DNA of 6,644 bases from positions 1-6,644 of the forward strand of contig CALMOO010000789.1 in NCBI GenBank assembly GCA_937871705.1, written 5' to 3'. The translations under genes and the position numbers were made by a program. The notes beneath the pieces were generated by a model, which was given only the letters and a program-made list of their open reading frames with translations, was not told the DNA's origin and made no database searches. Source of the DNA: an uncultured Hymenobacter sp. Its GTDB lineage: Bacteria > Bacteroidota > Bacteroidia > Cytophagales > Hymenobacteraceae. Within the stretch, counting starts at the first letter, position 1; every line of letters begins with the position of its first letter. This document shows, piece by piece, positions 6,011 to 6,644 of the stretch.

Positions 6011-6026
6011 TACGAAGCATTTCGTA
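6011..6026. promoter_or_regulatory. Candidate BlaI operator 1
   Basis: TACGAA-GCAT-TTCGTA is a perfect 6-bp dyad with a 4-bp spacer, located 22 bp before the blaI ATG. It lies where transcription should start if the promoter at 6030-6061 is right. The geometry suits a BlaI-type winged-helix dimer. Confidence 0.75.
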
Positions 6027-6029
6027 GAA

Positions 6030-6061
6030 CAAAGGTTATACGAGAGACTTCGTAGATGCAA
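6030..6061 (-). promoter_or_regulatory. Candidate Bacteroidota-type promoter of blaI-M56
   Basis: On the minus strand TTG (6061-6059) is followed after 20 nt by TAACCTTTG (6038-6030). This resembles the Bacteroidota consensus TTTG/TTG - N19-21 - TAnnTTTG, with one extra base in the -7 element. Transcription would start near 6024, giving a leader of about 35 nt. Confidence 0.5.
6039..6054. promoter_or_regulatory. Candidate BlaI operator 2
   Basis: TACGAG-AGAC-TTCGTA has the same 6-4-6 layout with five of six pairs conserved. It sits between the proposed -33 TTG and -7 elements, so a bound repressor would block RNA polymerase. Confidence 0.7.
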
Positions 6062-6069
6062 TTGCAAAG

Positions 6070-6085
6070 TACGAAATAAATCGTA
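6070..6085. promoter_or_regulatory. Candidate BlaI operator 3
   Basis: TACGAA-ATAA-ATCGTA again has the 6-4-6 layout with five of six pairs conserved, extended by one more G/C pair outside (GTACGAA...ATCGTAC, 6069-6086). It lies just upstream of the proposed -33 element. Confidence 0.65.
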
Positions 6086-6137
6086 CAATGAGCTAAGTTA
6101 CTGGTTAACAACAGTATTATTTTTTATCGGCCATTCA

Positions 6138-6161
6138 TCCTGGCTACCATCACCGCCAGGA
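6138..6161 (-). other. Stem-loop after the AraC-type gene
   Basis: TCCTGGC (6138-6144) and GCCAGGA (6155-6161) form a perfect 7-bp stem with a 10-nt loop, 26 bp after the AraC-type stop codon. No T-tract follows on the minus strand, so it may be a weak or factor-dependent 3' end. It could alternatively protect the mRNA end. Confidence 0.4.
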
Positions 6162-6186
6162 GGCAACTCGGTTTCCTACCCCTGCG

Positions 6187-6644
6187 CTAAGTGCGGGCAT
6201 ATCCCGGCACGGCAGCGCGGCGCGCCTCGCTGGGGGCGTAGCCGAAGTGGCGCGAGAAGCTGGTAGAAAAGTTGGCCGGGTTGCCATAGCCGACTTGGTA
6301 GGCTACCTCGGCCACGGTGGCCGCGCCACCGGCCAGCAGCGAGTGGGCCCGCTCCAGGCGCAGGAGGCGGATGAAGTCGCCAGGGGCCAGGCCAATGAGG
6401 GCCTTGAGCTTGCGGTGCAGCTGGGTGCGGCTCAGGGCCAGCGTGCGGGCCAGGGTTTCTACGTCCAGGGTTTCATCGTCCAAGGACTGCTCTACGGCTT
6501 GCTGCACCCGCGCCAGAAAGGCTTCCTCCAGCGTCGGCGGGCCGGGCGGTGGCGCTTCGACCACGGTGCGGCGGTAAGCCTCTTGCAGCTGCTGGCGGCC
6601 GTGGATGAGGTTGCGCAGCTGAGCCAGCAGCTCCTCGCGCTGAA
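6187..6644 (-). CDS. AraC-type regulator, C-terminal part (probably the end of a response regulator or hybrid histidine kinase)
   Basis: The frame is open from the window edge to a TAG at 6189-6187, giving 151 residues without the N-terminus. The last 110 or so residues form an AraC/XylS DNA-binding domain. The first helix-turn-helix is LDVETLARTLALSRTQLHRKLKALIG. The second is TVAEVAYQVGYGNPANFSTSFSRHFGYAPSE, the classic AraC signature region. Before it, REELLAQLRNLIHGRQQLQEAY resembles the end of a receiver domain and the linker seen in Bacteroidota response regulators fused to AraC domains, including hybrid two-component proteins. A start at the GTG at 6564 would cut this helix, so I read the gene as continuing beyond the window. 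It is 198 bp from blaI with a hairpin and operators between, so it is probably a separate transcription unit. Confidence 0.88.
   Translation of the reverse strand, partial: QREELLAQLRNLIHGRQQLQEAYRRTVVEAPPPGPPTLEEAFLARVQQAVEQSLDDETLDVETLARTLALSRTQLHRKLKALIGLAPGDFIRLLRLERAHSLLAGGAATVAEVAYQVGYGNPANFSTSFSRHFGYAPSEARRAAVPGYART

Noticed and set aside
5989..6111. N-terminal extension of BlaI by 41 residues
   Set aside because: The extra sequence is A+T-rich, includes all three operator dyads and the promoter, and the BlaI domain begins just after the ATG at 5988.
1..6644. CRISPR arrays, tRNA/rRNA genes, insertion sequences or toxin-antitoxin pairs
   Set aside because: I found no regularly spaced repeats, structural RNA, transposase motif or suitable small gene pair on reading either strand.

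Overview
The window is G+C-rich and every gene I can support lies on the minus strand. The style of the genes suggests a Bacteroidota member of the Hymenobacter type. This rests on a BlaI/M56 pair with a long non-PBP C-terminus, a zinc-finger anti-sigma with C-terminal HEAT repeats, a DUF4097-type secreted protein, a probable response-regulator/AraC C-terminus and a TTG/TAnnnTTTG-like promoter. The genus is inferred from protein style, not proven.

In transcription order (high to low coordinates): (1) the C-terminal part of an AraC-type regulator, cut by the right edge (6644-6187). (2) A 198-bp spacer holding a candidate promoter and three dyads of the form TACGAA-N4-TTCGTA, which look like operators for the next gene. 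(3) A BlaI/MecI-family repressor (5988-5560), overlapping by 23 nt (4) a BlaR1-like M56 metallopeptidase (5582-3228) with four membrane segments and a roughly 400-residue C-terminal region carrying heptads, a proline-rich tract and a small end domain. (5) A 128-bp spacer with an intrinsic terminator, a competing hairpin and, next to the following gene, a tandem TGTAAC repeat. (6) An ECF-type sigma factor (3099-2488). (7) Its probable membrane anti-sigma factor (2437-1532). (8) A 158-bp spacer with a compact nested inverted repeat. (9) A secreted DUF4097-like protein with SGD/SGE beta repeats (1373-588). (10) The N-terminal 186 residues of an exported class C beta-lactamase/PBP-fold serine hydrolase, cut by the left edge (559-1).

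The genes form two regulatory circuits back to back. The first is a self-repressing BlaI/M56 protease switch with its own promoter and terminator. The second is an ECF sigma/anti-sigma cassette followed by two envelope proteins. Both are signal-across-membrane systems. The serine hydrolase at the end makes a cell-wall or beta-lactam connection possible, but no full BlaI dyad precedes it.

Nothing here is a clearly new system. The observations most worth checking are the operator cluster and its fit to the promoter, the serine hydrolase with His where the YxN tyrosine is expected and a shortened segment after SxxK, the nested palindromic element at 1429-1498, and the over-represented word GGGGTAG(G).
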